Shown in pieces: positions 35,909 to 44,538 of a stretch of DNA of 64,000 bases. The DNA comes from Micromonospora tarapacensis (lineage in GTDB: Bacteria > Actinomycetota > Actinomycetes > Mycobacteriales > Micromonosporaceae): positions 2,157,324 through 2,221,323 of the forward strand of contig NZ_JAHCDI010000004.1 of assembly GCF_019697375.1 (NCBI RefSeq). The letters are read 5' to 3'. Position 1 is the first letter of the stretch. Each line of letters begins with the position of its first letter. A program made the translations under genes and the position numbers. The notes under the pieces are model-generated. The model was not told where the DNA came from. It ran no database searches and saw only the letters and a list, made by a program, of their open reading frames with translations.

Positions 35909-37365
35909 TGTCGTCGCATGTGCAGGTGGCGCTGGCCCGCCGGACGTTGACGCCGGCCGGGATGTGGATGTTCGGTGCGGCGGCGTCCGCGCCGCTGGTG
36001 GTCCTGGCCGGGGGTATCCCCGCCACCTACGCGAACACCCGGGTGACCGCGCTGCCGCTCACCTTCGTCCTGGTGGCCGGCGTGGTCGCGGTGCTCGCCG
36101 TCGCGTACACGGCGATGGCCCGGCAGGTCGGGCACCCGGCGGCCTACTACGGCATCGCCGCTCACGGCCTCGGTCGTGGCTGGGGGGTCGCCGCCGGCCT
36201 GGTCGCGCTGGTCGCCTACAACGCCATCCAGATCAGCCTGTACGGGTTGTTGGGCGCGACGGTCGCCACCCGGCTCGGTGGTGCGTGGTGGGTGTGGGCC
36301 GGTGTCGCCCTGGCGGTCGTCGGGGTGCTGGGGGTGCGGGCGATCGTGCTGTCCACCCGGGTGCTGGGCACCGTGCTGGCCGTGTCGCTGCTGATCGTCG
36401 TGGTGTTCGTGCTCGCCGGGCTGGGGCGGCCGGCGGGCGGCCGGCTGGACTGGGCCGGCTTCGACGTGTCCGGGTTGGCGGTCGGCGGCATCGGCGGTGC
36501 CGTCGCGTTCTGCGTCGCGGCGTTGACCGGGGTCGACGCGCCGGGCTCGTTCGTGGAGGAGGCCGTCGACCGGCGGGCGGTCGGCCGGGCCACCATCGGC
36601 GCGGTGCTCGTGCTCGGCGGGGTGTACGCGGTCACCGCCTGGGCGATGGGCCTCGCGGTCGGCCCGGCGTCGGTCGCCACAGCGGCGGCCGATCCGGCGG
36701 CGGGGCTGCCCTTCGCGGTGCTGGCGCGGGCCGGCGGCGGATGGGTCGTCCTCGCCGACGTGATGCTGGTCTTCGCGATCGTCACCGCCATGCTGGCGTT
36801 CCACTCGGTGATCGCCCGGTACGTGTTCGCCATGGCCCGGGAGGGGGTGCTGCCGACCGGCCTCGCGCGGGCCGGCGGCGGCACCCGGGTCCGCGCGCCG
36901 CGCGGCGGGTCGCTGGCGCAGACCGGTGTCGCGACGGCCGTGGTGGCCGCGTTCGCGCTCGGCGGTGTCGACCCGATCGCGGCGATGTTCACCTGGCTGT
37001 CCACCCTGGGCGCGCTGGGGCTGCTGGCGTTGCTGCTGGCCGCGTCGATGGCCGCGATGGTCGCCCCGGCGAGCGTCCGTGGCCCGGCGCCGGACGCCTG
37101 GTCGTGGCGGTTCGCGCCGGTGCTGGGGGTGTTCGGCGGATCGGTGCTGCTGGCCGCGATGGTCGGCAACGTCGGGTCGTTGCTCGGTGCCGGGCCCGGA
37201 TCGTGGTACCCGTACCTGCTGCCGGCGATCGTCGTCGGCACCGCCGTGGTCGGTGCGGTCTGGGCCGGGCACCTGCGGCAGTCGCGGCCCGAGGTGTATG
37301 CCGGCATCGGCCGTGGCACGCCGAAGACGCACGCCGTTCCCGACGCCATCACCATCTCGATCTGA
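35908..37365 (+). CDS. APC-superfamily amino acid/amine permease
   Basis: A 485-aa transporter with about 12 hydrophobic segments. Family features: the TM1 region MWMFGAAASAPLVVLAGGIPATYAN, a consensus-like stretch AYYGIAAHGLGRGWGVAAGL, FCVAALTGVDAPGSFVEEA near TM6 and VIARYVFAMAREGVLP. The start is ATG 35908 (GTG 35905 is also possible). Lying with a histidine-decarboxylase-like gene, it could exchange the amino acid for its amine, as decarboxylase-linked antiporters do. That pairing is inferred. Confidence 0.85.
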   Translation: MSSHVQVALARRTLTPAGMWMFGAAASAPLVVLAGGIPATYANTRVTALPLTFVLVAGVVAVLAVAYTAMARQVGHPAAYYGIAAHGLGRGWGVAAGLVALVAYNAIQISLYGLLGATVATRLGGAWWVWAGVALAVVGVLGVRAIVLSTRVLGTVLAVSLLIVVVFVLAGLGRPAGGRLDWAGFDVSGLAVGGIGGAVAFCVAALTGVDAPGSFVEEAVDRRAVGRATIGAVLVLGGVYAVTAWAMGLAVGPASVATAAADPAAGLPFAVLARAGGGWVVLADVMLVFAIVTAMLAFHSVIARYVFAMAREGVLPTGLARAGGGTRVRAPRGGSLAQTGVATAVVAAFALGGVDPIAAMFTWLSTLGALGLLALLLAASMAAMVAPASVRGPAPDAWSWRFAPVLGVFGGSVLLAAMVGNVGSLLGAGPGSWYPYLLPAIVVGTAVVGAVWAGHLRQSRPEVYAGIGRGTPKTHAVPDAITISI

Positions 37366-37373
37366 CCGGGGCG

Positions 37374-38192
37374 ATGACGATGACGAACGTGACGACCCCG
37401 GCTGCGGGGCGGCACCACAGCAGCGACCCGCCGGGCCCGGCCTGGCCGCCGGAGCCGGTGTCGCCGCAGCAGCGCTGCTGGGCGGACCTGCGCCAGCAGG
37501 TGGTGTTCCGGTCGAAGCGGTTGAACGTGGGCCACATGATCGAGGCCGATCAACGCTTCGGCCAGCGGGACGCGCTCGGCCCGCACGGTGTGGCGCTGTT
37601 CTTCGTCTGCGACGCGCCGGCCGAGCCGCACGGTTACCGGCTGCACACCGCGTACCGGCTGTGGTTGGCCTCGCCCGAGGCCGACGACCTGCCCGGCCTG
37701 CTCGGTGACCTGACGGAGGTGACGGCGGACAACATCGCCCGTGGCACCGCCGCCGGGCGGCGGTGGCATCCCCTCGGGCCGGACGGGTCGATGGTCAACG
37801 GCGGTGACCTGAGCCTGCCGGCCGGGGCGGTCTACGTCGGTGTCGGCGTCAGCACCCTCGACTCCGACCAGGGTCGCTGGCAGCAGGTCGGCCGGAGCCT
37901 GCGCGACGTGCCGGCCGGCGGGCGGCAACGGTCGGCGTTCGACCTGAAGGGGCAGTGCTACGCGCTGCTGACCGACGGCACGGCGCTGCACGTCGACCGT
38001 GATCCGCACGCCCGACTGGGGGCCGACGGAGTCCGCTGCACCCGTTCCCTCGACCCGGACAGGATCAGCTACCACAACCCGCACGAGCAGCTCACCGAGC
38101 AGGGTGACCACCCCACCCGGCAGGTGTGGCGGCAGTTGGCGAGGCTGCACCGCGTCCTCACCGCCCATCTGCGGGCGGAGCGGCGGCCGTGA
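37374..38192 (+). CDS. Uncharacterised 272-aa cytoplasmic protein
   Basis: Not recognised. It starts at ATG 37374 (a second ATG lies two codons on), 8 bp after the permease, and overlaps the decarboxylase by GTGA, so it is firmly part of the operon. It has no signal peptide or membrane segment. Notable stretches: CWADLRQQVVFRSKRLNVGHM, GVALFFVCDAPAEPHGYRLH, a Gly-rich centre (LPAGAVYVGVGVSTLDSDQ), and a C-terminal helix (QVWRQLARLHRVLTAHL). Scattered Trp, His and Tyr could suit a ligand-binding or metabolic role, but nothing specific can be claimed. Confidence 0.7.
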   Translation: MTMTNVTTPAAGRHHSSDPPGPAWPPEPVSPQQRCWADLRQQVVFRSKRLNVGHMIEADQRFGQRDALGPHGVALFFVCDAPAEPHGYRLHTAYRLWLASPEADDLPGLLGDLTEVTADNIARGTAAGRRWHPLGPDGSMVNGGDLSLPAGAVYVGVGVSTLDSDQGRWQQVGRSLRDVPAGGRQRSAFDLKGQCYALLTDGTALHVDRDPHARLGADGVRCTRSLDPDRISYHNPHEQLTEQGDHPTRQVWRQLARLHRVLTAHLRAERRP

Positions 38193-39403
38193 CCGACAGC
38201 CGCACCCTCGGCGAGTCGGCGGACCTGCGCCGCGCGCCGATCGACGTCACCGCCGTGCTCGACCGGCTGGTCCGTGACGCCGACGCCGCCGCGCCGACGA
38301 GCATCGGCTTTCCCGGTGCCGTCGACCTCGACCACCACGCGGTGCTGACCCGGCTGGGCGGCCGGTTGTGGAACAACATCGGCGACCCGGAGGACCCGGG
38401 TGGGGTCGCGCACACCCGGCTGCTGGAACGGGAGGTCGTCGGCTGGGTCGGCGACCTGCTGGCCGCCCCGGCGGACGACCGGTGGGGGTACGTGACCACC
38501 GGCGGGACGGAGGGGAACCTCGCCGCCCTGCATGCCGCGTACCGCCGTCACCCGAGGGCCCGGATCTACTTCTCGACCGCCGCGCACTACTCCATCCCCA
38601 AGATCATCGCGCTGCTGGGTGCCCGAGGGGTGCGGGTCGAGGCCCGCGCCGACGGGGAGATGGACTATCCGCGACTGGCCGCACACCTGCACCGGCACCG
38701 GCGCGTACCGGCCATCGTGGTGGCCACGGCCGGCACCACGATGACCGAGGCCGTCGACGACACCAGCCGGGTCCGTGACCTCCTGGCCGGCCACTCCCCC
38801 GGCGGGCACCTGCACGTCGATGCCGCGCTCGCCGGCATCCCGCTCGCTCTCGACGGCCGGCTCCGCCTCGACGCCGACAGCGGCATCGGCAGCGTCGCCA
38901 TCTCCGGCCACAAGTTCCTCGGCGTACCGACCCCATGCGGAGTGGTCCTGATCCGCGAGTTCGCGACGGCGGTCCGCAGCCACGGCAGCCCGGTCAACTA
39001 CACCGCCACCCGCGACACCACCATCACCGGATCGCGCTGCGGCCTGGCCGCCGCGCTGCTGTGGCACGCCATCGCCACCCACGGCCGCGAGGGTCACCGC
39101 TGGCGCGCCGCCGAGGCCCGCCACCTCGCCGGGTACGCCGTCGAGCAGCTCACCGCCGCCGGCTGGCCGGCGTGGCGGCACCCGCACGCCTTCACCGTCG
39201 TGCTGGACACCCCACCCGAGCCGGTACGCGCCAAGTGGCTGCTGGCCACCGACGGCCCGGTCAGCCACATCGTCTGCATGCCCGGCATCAGCCGGCGGCA
39301 GATCGACGCTTTTCTGAGTGATCTGGTGGCGACGCTGCCGGCCGCGTCGCTGCCCCGCCCCCGGCAGCCGATTCCGCCACGGGTGGCCGCCGAGCCGGGG
39401 TGA
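38189..39403 (+). CDS. PLP-dependent decarboxylase, histidine decarboxylase-like
   Basis: A 404-aa fold-type-I PLP enzyme. GTG 38189 is fixed by the GTGA overlap. Motifs: YVTTGGTEGNLAAL (phosphate-binding), YFSTAAHYSIPKI with the His that stacks on PLP, HLHVDAALAGIPL with the Asp contacting the pyridine N, and SGHKFLGVPTPCGV with the Schiff-base Lys. These match bacterial PLP histidine decarboxylases more than glutamate decarboxylases. The product would be histamine or a related amine. Last gene of the operon; the upstream permease would supply substrate or export product. Confidence 0.82.
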   Translation: MTDSRTLGESADLRRAPIDVTAVLDRLVRDADAAAPTSIGFPGAVDLDHHAVLTRLGGRLWNNIGDPEDPGGVAHTRLLEREVVGWVGDLLAAPADDRWGYVTTGGTEGNLAALHAAYRRHPRARIYFSTAAHYSIPKIIALLGARGVRVEARADGEMDYPRLAAHLHRHRRVPAIVVATAGTTMTEAVDDTSRVRDLLAGHSPGGHLHVDAALAGIPLALDGRLRLDADSGIGSVAISGHKFLGVPTPCGVVLIREFATAVRSHGSPVNYTATRDTTITGSRCGLAAALLWHAIATHGREGHRWRAAEARHLAGYAVEQLTAAGWPAWRHPHAFTVVLDTPPEPVRAKWLLATDGPVSHIVCMPGISRRQIDAFLSDLVATLPAASLPRPRQPIPPRVAAEPG

Positions 39404-39568
39404 ACCCGCGACGACCACACCCGGTGGCCGCCGTCGACGTGCGGCCACCCCGACCGGTCGCCGCTCTGGGAGGGACGGCGGCCGGTCGGTGGCCGGCGGC
39501 AGCGGACAGCGTCGTCCCTTCCGCCGGCCACCCCGCGCAGCGGAGGCGACTCAACCGCTCGTGGCGGG

Positions 39569-39686
39569 CTACTTCCGGATGAGCGTCAGCAGGGACGCAT
39601 CCGTGTCGACGGCGGACGATCGCGGCTCCGGCTTCCGCCGCCTCGTTGGCCAACGCCTGGTCCATGCCTTCCGTGCGGTCAGCCAT
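39569..39686 (-). pseudogene. Possible small ORF with a frameshift
   Basis: ATG 39686 overlaps the TOPRIM gene stop (ATGGCTGA) and reads MADRTEGMDQALANEAAEAG...AIVR. A one-base shift at the CGCCGTCGAC junction would then give VDTDASLLTLIRK and a TAG at 39569, a natural-looking end. Unshifted, it runs on as low-complexity sequence. Low confidence. Confidence 0.25.
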
Positions 39687-40389
39687 CGCCGGACTCTGGC
39701 CTCACCTGGCGAGCGTTGCCCCCACCAACGGTGCTGAGCAGCGCGTCGAGCGGTCGGGGCACGGTGTCGCGGGCCACTGCCGCCTCGACGAGCAGGCGGG
39801 CATAGCGCAGGTTGCGGCGCGAGCTGCTGCGCAGGAACCGCCACAGTTGCGCGCCGGGCTCCCGGCCACGCCAGGCGGGCTGGCTCTGGAACGACCGGAA
39901 CGACCGGAGGTCGCCCTGCGAGTCGAAGAGCGCCTCCACGCCCGCGGGGCCGACGGCCCGGATCAGCTCGTCCTCCAGATCGTCGAGGCAGACGTAGAAC
40001 CCGAGGTGCTCCAGCTCGGCGCGGGTGCGCGGCGCGCCGACACCGGCCTCGGTCAGGCCGCGCCGGAAGATCTCCTCCTCCCGCAGATCGCACAGGCCGG
40101 CGAGCCGCACCTCCGGGCCCAGCGGACCCAACATGGTAAGGAAACGGCCGATCGCGTGCGCCCCTCCGATCGGCACGACGACGACCCGCTCAGCCGCAAG
40201 ATCCCGGCCGCGGCCGGCCGCGAGCGCCGCCAGGGCGATCTGGTCGCTGATGCCCTCGACGAGCACCACGGCCGCGGCGGACTCCACCTGCGCCAGCGCG
40301 CGGGCGGTGGCCCGCATCGAGGCGGCGTTGCCGCCCAGGGGTCCGTCGAGACCGACCCGGGCCAGCTCACGACGCTCGGTGACATCCAT
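39679..40389 (-). CDS. Small TOPRIM-domain protein
   Basis: A 236-aa protein from ATG 40389, preceded by GGGGAG. The centre is a TOPRIM fold: VVLVEGISDQIALAAL with the conserved Glu, then VPIGGAHAIGRFL, and LAGLCDLREEE in place of the DxD. It resembles the TOPRIM part of OLD-family nucleases without the ATPase half, a form common in actinobacteria. Possibly a nuclease or nucleotidyl-transferase-like protein; function unproven. It is divergent from the chitinase. Confidence 0.7.
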   Translation of the reverse strand: MDVTERRELARVGLDGPLGGNAASMRATARALAQVESAAAVVLVEGISDQIALAALAAGRGRDLAAERVVVVPIGGAHAIGRFLTMLGPLGPEVRLAGLCDLREEEIFRRGLTEAGVGAPRTRAELEHLGFYVCLDDLEDELIRAVGPAGVEALFDSQGDLRSFRSFQSQPAWRGREPGAQLWRFLRSSSRRNLRYARLLVEAAVARDTVPRPLDALLSTVGGGNARQVRPESGDG

Positions 40390-40547
40390 GATGGGTCTCC
40401 CCGTCCGGTCGTTGGGCGGCCGACTCTTCCCGCACCTCCGCCCGGCGCCTGGTCGCCATCGGGCGGCGCCGCCATCATCGGTTACCGACGCACGGATCGG
40501 CCAGGGGGTTTGCCGACTTCGCGGATCGAGACATTTACTTTTAACAA

Positions 40548-40561
40548 GGTTAACGATAACC
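40548..40561. promoter_or_regulatory. Palindrome in chitinase promoter
   Basis: GGTTA-ACGA-TAACC, a perfect 5+4+5 inverted repeat 26 bp before the chitinase start, in an AT-rich stretch (ACATTTACTTTTAACAAGG) that probably holds the promoter. Possible repressor site. Confidence 0.4.
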
Positions 40562-40587
40562 TCCACCCATCGATGAGGAGGCATGCC

Positions 40588-42000
40588 ATGCGACATCGAC
40601 CCGGGCCATCCGCCCTGCTGGCCACCACCGCCCTGCTCGCCGCCGCCGTGGCCCTCCCGACCGCCAGCAGCCTCGCGGCCACCCCCGCCGCGCAGGGCAT
40701 CCCCGCCGCGCAGGGCATCCCCGCCGGGAACGGCAGCCCGGCCGGCGTACCCGATGTCGCCGTCGCGGCGGCCTGCACCGCGCCGGCCTGGGCCGAGGGC
40801 AACACCTACCCGGTGGGCAGCCGGGTCACCTACGCCGGCCGGACCTACCAGGCTCTCGTGACGCACACGGCGCACGTCGGTGCCGGCTGGAACCCGGCCG
40901 CCACCCCGTCACTCTGGACCGACCTCGGCCCATGCGACGGCTCACCGACCCCCTCGCCGACCCCGACGCCGACGCCGTCACCCACCACCACCTCCTCCCC
41001 CACGCCGACCCCGCCGCCCACCACCACTGCCCCGCCGGGCCCGGACACCTGCGCGCTCAAGCCGAGGCCGGCGGGCAAGGTGCTCCAGGGCTACTGGGAG
41101 AACTGGGACGGCGCGGCAAACGGCGTACACCCGCCGCTGGGTTGGATCCCGATCACCGACTCGCGCATCCCCGCGCACGGCTACAACGTCATCAACACGG
41201 CGTTCCCGGTGATCCGCTCCGACGGCACGGTGCTCTGGGAGGACGGCATGGACACCACGGTCAAGGTGCCCACCGCAGCGGAGATGTGCCGGGCCAAGGC
41301 CACCGGGCTGACCATCCTGATGTCCATCGGTGGGGCCACCGCCGGCATCGACCTCGGCTCGGCCGCGGTCGCCGACCGGTTCGTCGCCACCATCGTGCCG
41401 ATCCTCAAGCGCTACAACTTCGACGGCATCGACATCGACATCGAGACCGGGCTCATCGGCAGCGGCAACATCAACCAGCTCTCCACGTCGCAGGCCAACC
41501 TGATCCGCATCATCGACGGGGTGCTGGCCCAGATGCCGGCCGGCTTCGGCCTCACCATGGCGCCGGAGACCGCGTACGTCACCGGTGGCAGCGTCGTCTA
41601 CGGCTCCATCTGGGGCTCCTACCTGCCCATCATCAAGAAGTACGCCGACAACGGCCGGCTCTGGTGGCTGAACATGCAGTACTACAACGGCAGCATGTAC
41701 GGCTGCTCCGGCGACTCGTACCCGGCCGGCACGGTGCAGGGCTTCGTCGCCCAGACCGACTGCCTCAACGCCGGGCTGGTCGTGCAGGGCACCACCATCC
41801 GCGTCCCGTACGACAAGCAGGTCCCCGGCCTGCCCGCCCAGGTCGGTGCCGGCGGCGGCTACCTGGCGCCACCGGCCGTCGCCCAGGCGTGGAACACCTA
41901 CCGGGGCGGCCTGAAAGGGCTGATGACCTGGTCGCTGAACTGGGACGGTTCGAAGGGCTGGACCTTCGGCGACAACGTCCGGGCCCTCCAGGGGCGCTGA
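40588..42000 (+). CDS. Secreted GH18 chitinase with CBM5/12
   Basis: A 470-aa exported enzyme that hydrolyses chitin. ATG 40588 is preferred to ATG 40573 because GAGGAGG lies 5 bases before it. The signal peptide ends near SSLAATPA, and a short imperfect repeat (AAQGIP twice) follows. The chitin-binding CBM5/12 module is AWAEGNTYPVGSRVTYAGR...NPAATPSLWTDLG, then a Pro/Thr linker. The catalytic barrel carries DGIDIDIE, with Asp279, Asp282, Asp284 and the acid Glu286 of the DxxDxDxE motif. It ends MTWSLNWDGSKGWTFGDNV. Complete and likely active outside the cell. Confidence 0.95.
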   Translation: MRHRPGPSALLATTALLAAAVALPTASSLAATPAAQGIPAAQGIPAGNGSPAGVPDVAVAAACTAPAWAEGNTYPVGSRVTYAGRTYQALVTHTAHVGAGWNPAATPSLWTDLGPCDGSPTPSPTPTPTPSPTTTSSPTPTPPPTTTAPPGPDTCALKPRPAGKVLQGYWENWDGAANGVHPPLGWIPITDSRIPAHGYNVINTAFPVIRSDGTVLWEDGMDTTVKVPTAAEMCRAKATGLTILMSIGGATAGIDLGSAAVADRFVATIVPILKRYNFDGIDIDIETGLIGSGNINQLSTSQANLIRIIDGVLAQMPAGFGLTMAPETAYVTGGSVVYGSIWGSYLPIIKKYADNGRLWWLNMQYYNGSMYGCSGDSYPAGTVQGFVAQTDCLNAGLVVQGTTIRVPYDKQVPGLPAQVGAGGGYLAPPAVAQAWNTYRGGLKGLMTWSLNWDGSKGWTFGDNVRALQGR

Positions 42001-42071
42001 CCGGACGGGGATGGTGCCCGGTGGACCCGGGGCAGCAGAGTCGAGATGGGTTCAGCGGCCCTGTCCATATA

Positions 42072-43134
42072 GGATCGCTCCCGCCGGCGCGGGGAGCAGA
42101 TTTCGGCTACGTCTGCCGTTTCGTTTTTGGCTGATCACCCACGTGCGCGGGGAGCAGTGGAGATATCCGCGACTATGTGCGGCTGTCCGGGGATCACCCC
42201 CGCGTGCGCGGGGAACAGGTCGGGTCGTACCTGGTCAACCAGCACAACCCGGGATCACCCCCACGTGCGCGGGGAGCAGAAGGCCGCTCGTCACCGAAGT
42301 CGCCGACCCCCCGGATCACCCCCGCGTGCGCGGGGAGCAGGCCCACTCGTCGTCCCGCCAGGCGAAGTAGGCGGGATCACCCCCGCGTGCGCGGGGAGCA
42401 GCGTTCGGAATTACCAGTGACCCGCGCGAGGAGGGGATCACCCCCGCGTGCGCGGGGAGCAGCTGGCGCATTCGGTGTCTGGGGTGTGTACCGCGGGATC
42501 ACCCCCGCGTGCGCGGGGAGCAGCGCTCGCTGTCATTGACCGACAGCTGGATGCCGGGATCACCCCCGCGTGCGCGGGGAGCAGTCGGGGTTGGGGATGA
42601 ACGTCTGCGTGGTGTCGGGATCACCCCCGCGTGCGCGGGGAGCAGGTCGGCGTTGATGCGCGGCATCGGGGTGCTCCGGGATCACCCCCGCGTGCGCGGG
42701 GAGCAGCCCCTCGATTGCCGCACCACCGGGCCCGAGTGCCGGATCACCCCCGCGTGCGCGGGGAGCAGGAGGGCGGCCAGCTCACCCCGTCCGAGGCACG
42801 CGGATCACCCCCGCGTGCGCGGGGAGCAGCGAGAATGAGTGACGCCAATGCGAGACTAGAATGGATCACCCCCGCGTGCGCGGGGAGCAGGGAATGGAGG
42901 TCAAACGTATGTCTGACCCCGCGGGATCACCCCCGCGTGCGCGGGGAGCAGCCAGCGCGGTGGTGCGTGCCAGCTCCATCATCCGGATCACCCCCGCGTG
43001 CGCGGGGAGCAGGATCGCCACGGCGGTGGCCAGCCCGCCCGGGCCGGATCACCCCCGCGTGCGCGGGGAGCAGGAGGTGCCGGCCGGGGTGGTCGGCGCG
43101 ACGAAGGGATCACCCCCGCGTGCGCGGGGAGCAG
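42072..43134 (-). CRISPR. Type I-E CRISPR array 2, 18 repeats
   Basis: 18 repeats of 28 bp and 17 spacers. Read on the minus strand the repeat is CTGCTCCCCGCGC + ACGCGGGGGTGATCC, differing from array 1 at position 22 (G instead of A). The leader is on the right, next to cas2. The left, oldest repeats are degenerate: the one at 42072 has four changes, the one at about 42132 lacks one base, and those at 42191 and 42252 each carry one substitution. Array 2 is transcribed in the same direction as the cas operon. Confidence 0.96.
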
Positions 43135-43186
43135 GCTTTCTGAGCTGGGCGTTTGCAGATCAACTATCGGGTTTTTCTTCACTTTG
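43135..43186 (-). promoter_or_regulatory. CRISPR array 2 leader, overlapping cas2 3' end
   Basis: The minus-strand sequence matches the array 1 leader: CAAAGTGAAGAAAAAC, a variable 7-mer, TTGATCT, then CCCAG-TCAGAAAGC directly at the first repeat. The first 27 bases encode the last residues of Cas2 (...QSEEKPDS). Confidence 0.85.
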
Positions 43187-43570
43187 TCTTGGGGTGGCCG
43201 TCGGCGTGTCGCTGCGCCCTGTGGTGCGGCGTCCGAAGCGGCGGCGTTTCGCTGCCTTGCTCCAGCCTTTGGGCAGGGCGGGGTTGTAGGTGCTTCGCGC
43301 GGTGGGTCGGCGGATCAGGGTGATGCCGTCGAAGTCGACCGGCTGCCAGTGGTGGTCGTGCACCTCGAAACACAGCCGCTGCTCGCCTGGCTGCTGGTAG
43401 ACCAGCAGCGCCCGGCCCGGCCCGGCCATCTCGACGACCTTGGCCCAGAGCCGGTGCCGGATCCGGCTGTTGACGTGGCCCACGTAGACGCCGGCCGAGA
43501 TCTCCAGTAGCCATTGGGTCAGGTGACCGCGCAGGCCCTCGGGGCAGGCGGTGAGGATGACGACGGTCAT
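43160..43570 (-). CDS. cas2e: CRISPR-associated endoribonuclease/integrase subunit Cas2e
   Basis: A 136-aa type I-E Cas2, partner of Cas1 in spacer integration. It shows the family start MTVVILTACPEGLRGHLTQW, then GVYVGHVNSRIRHRLWAKV and LVYQQPGEQRLCFEV. The C-terminal tail after RRPTAR is basic and about 40 residues long, longer than E. coli Cas2, and its last codons lie inside the array 2 leader. It begins at ATG 43570 within the cas1 stop (TGATGA overlap). Last gene of the cas operon. Confidence 0.93.
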   Translation of the reverse strand: MTVVILTACPEGLRGHLTQWLLEISAGVYVGHVNSRIRHRLWAKVVEMAGPGRALLVYQQPGEQRLCFEVHDHHWQPVDFDGITLIRRPTARSTYNPALPKGWSKAAKRRRFGRRTTGRSDTPTATPRQSEEKPDS

Positions 43571-44538
43571 CAGAAGTCGACGTCCTCGCCGTAGTTTCGT
43601 CCGCTGGCAAGCTCGTAGCCGCCCTCGTCCCAGAGCCGTAGGGTGTCGTCTTCCGGCTCCTCGCCGAGCCACTGCTCGTCGATCGGCCCGCGGGGCGCGG
43701 GGTTGAGCAGCAGGCTCCGGATGTCGCGTACGCAGCGGTCGAGCAGGGCGCCGTCGTGGACCCGGTCGCGGACGGCGCGGCGGGTGTCCGGGGCGATGTC
43801 GGTGGATCCGCTGGCGGCGATGTCGAAGGCGACCGGGATGCTGATGTCGGCCTTGTAGAGGTCGGCGATGTCGTAGACGAAGGACCGGTCGTGGCCGGTG
43901 TGGACGAAGCCGAGTCCGGGTGCGGCGCCGACGGCGACGATGACGGCGTGCACGATGCCGTACAGGCAGGCGTGTGCCGCCGACAGCGCCTGGTTGACGG
44001 GGTCACTGCCGCTGAAGTCGTCCGGGTTGTACTCGCGGTTGTTCCAGGTCACGCCGGTGCGTTTGGCGTGTTCCCGGTAGCAGCGGCGGACCCGGGCGCC
44101 TTCCTTGCCGCGCAGTTGCTGCATGGTCAGGGTGGTGGTGTCCTCGCCGGGGAACCGCATCCGGTACATCGCTCGCGCGACCTGGAGACGCCGGTCGCGG
44201 TGCACGACCGCGGTGGCCTGGGCGACGAGCAGCCGGCTGGATCGGGCGAGTGGCCGGCCGTGGGCGTAGTACCGGACGCCGTGCTCGCCGACCCAGACGG
44301 CGGTGGCGCCGTTGTCGGCGAGCAGCATCATCGCCTGTTGGGTGATGCTGGTGCCCGGCCCGAGCATGAGGGCGCCGAGGGTGGCGGCGGGGAGGTGGAC
44401 GACGCCCCTGTCGTCGGTGGCGGTGATCGCGTTGCTGTCGCGGTGGATCACGCAGCGTTCGAGGTAGACGAAGCTGAGCCGGTCCTGCGCCCGGTTGAGG
44501 TCCGCCAGTTCCGCCGGTGGTACACCGGGAATCTTCAC
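43570..44538 (-). CDS. cas1e: CRISPR-associated endonuclease Cas1e
   Basis: A 322-aa integrase of spacer acquisition. GTG 44538 overlaps the Cas6e stop (GTGA). The catalytic triad is visible: Glu in LRGKEGARVRRCY, His in GLGFVHTGHD and Asp in FVYDIADLYK. The N-terminal beta-domain includes LSFVYLERCVIHRDSNAITA. The C-terminal tail (DEGGYELASGRNYGEDVDF) is acidic. All catalytic residues are intact, so adaptation should be functional, consistent with the uniform leader-proximal repeats. Confidence 0.95.
   Translation of the reverse strand: MKIPGVPPAELADLNRAQDRLSFVYLERCVIHRDSNAITATDDRGVVHLPAATLGALMLGPGTSITQQAMMLLADNGATAVWVGEHGVRYYAHGRPLARSSRLLVAQATAVVHRDRRLQVARAMYRMRFPGEDTTTLTMQQLRGKEGARVRRCYREHAKRTGVTWNNREYNPDDFSGSDPVNQALSAAHACLYGIVHAVIVAVGAAPGLGFVHTGHDRSFVYDIADLYKADISIPVAFDIAASGSTDIAPDTRRAVRDRVHDGALLDRCVRDIRSLLLNPAPRGPIDEQWLGEEPEDDTLRLWDEGGYELASGRNYGEDVDF

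Noticed and set aside
40548..40587. DasR-type chitin regulator site before the chitinase
   Set aside because: The palindrome GGTTAACGATAACC does not match the DasR consensus (ACTGGTCTAGACCACT), so only a generic operator is claimed.
42011..43143. Short open frames through array 2 repeating SPPRARGA and ITPACAGS
   Set aside because: Same artefact of the 28-bp repeat.
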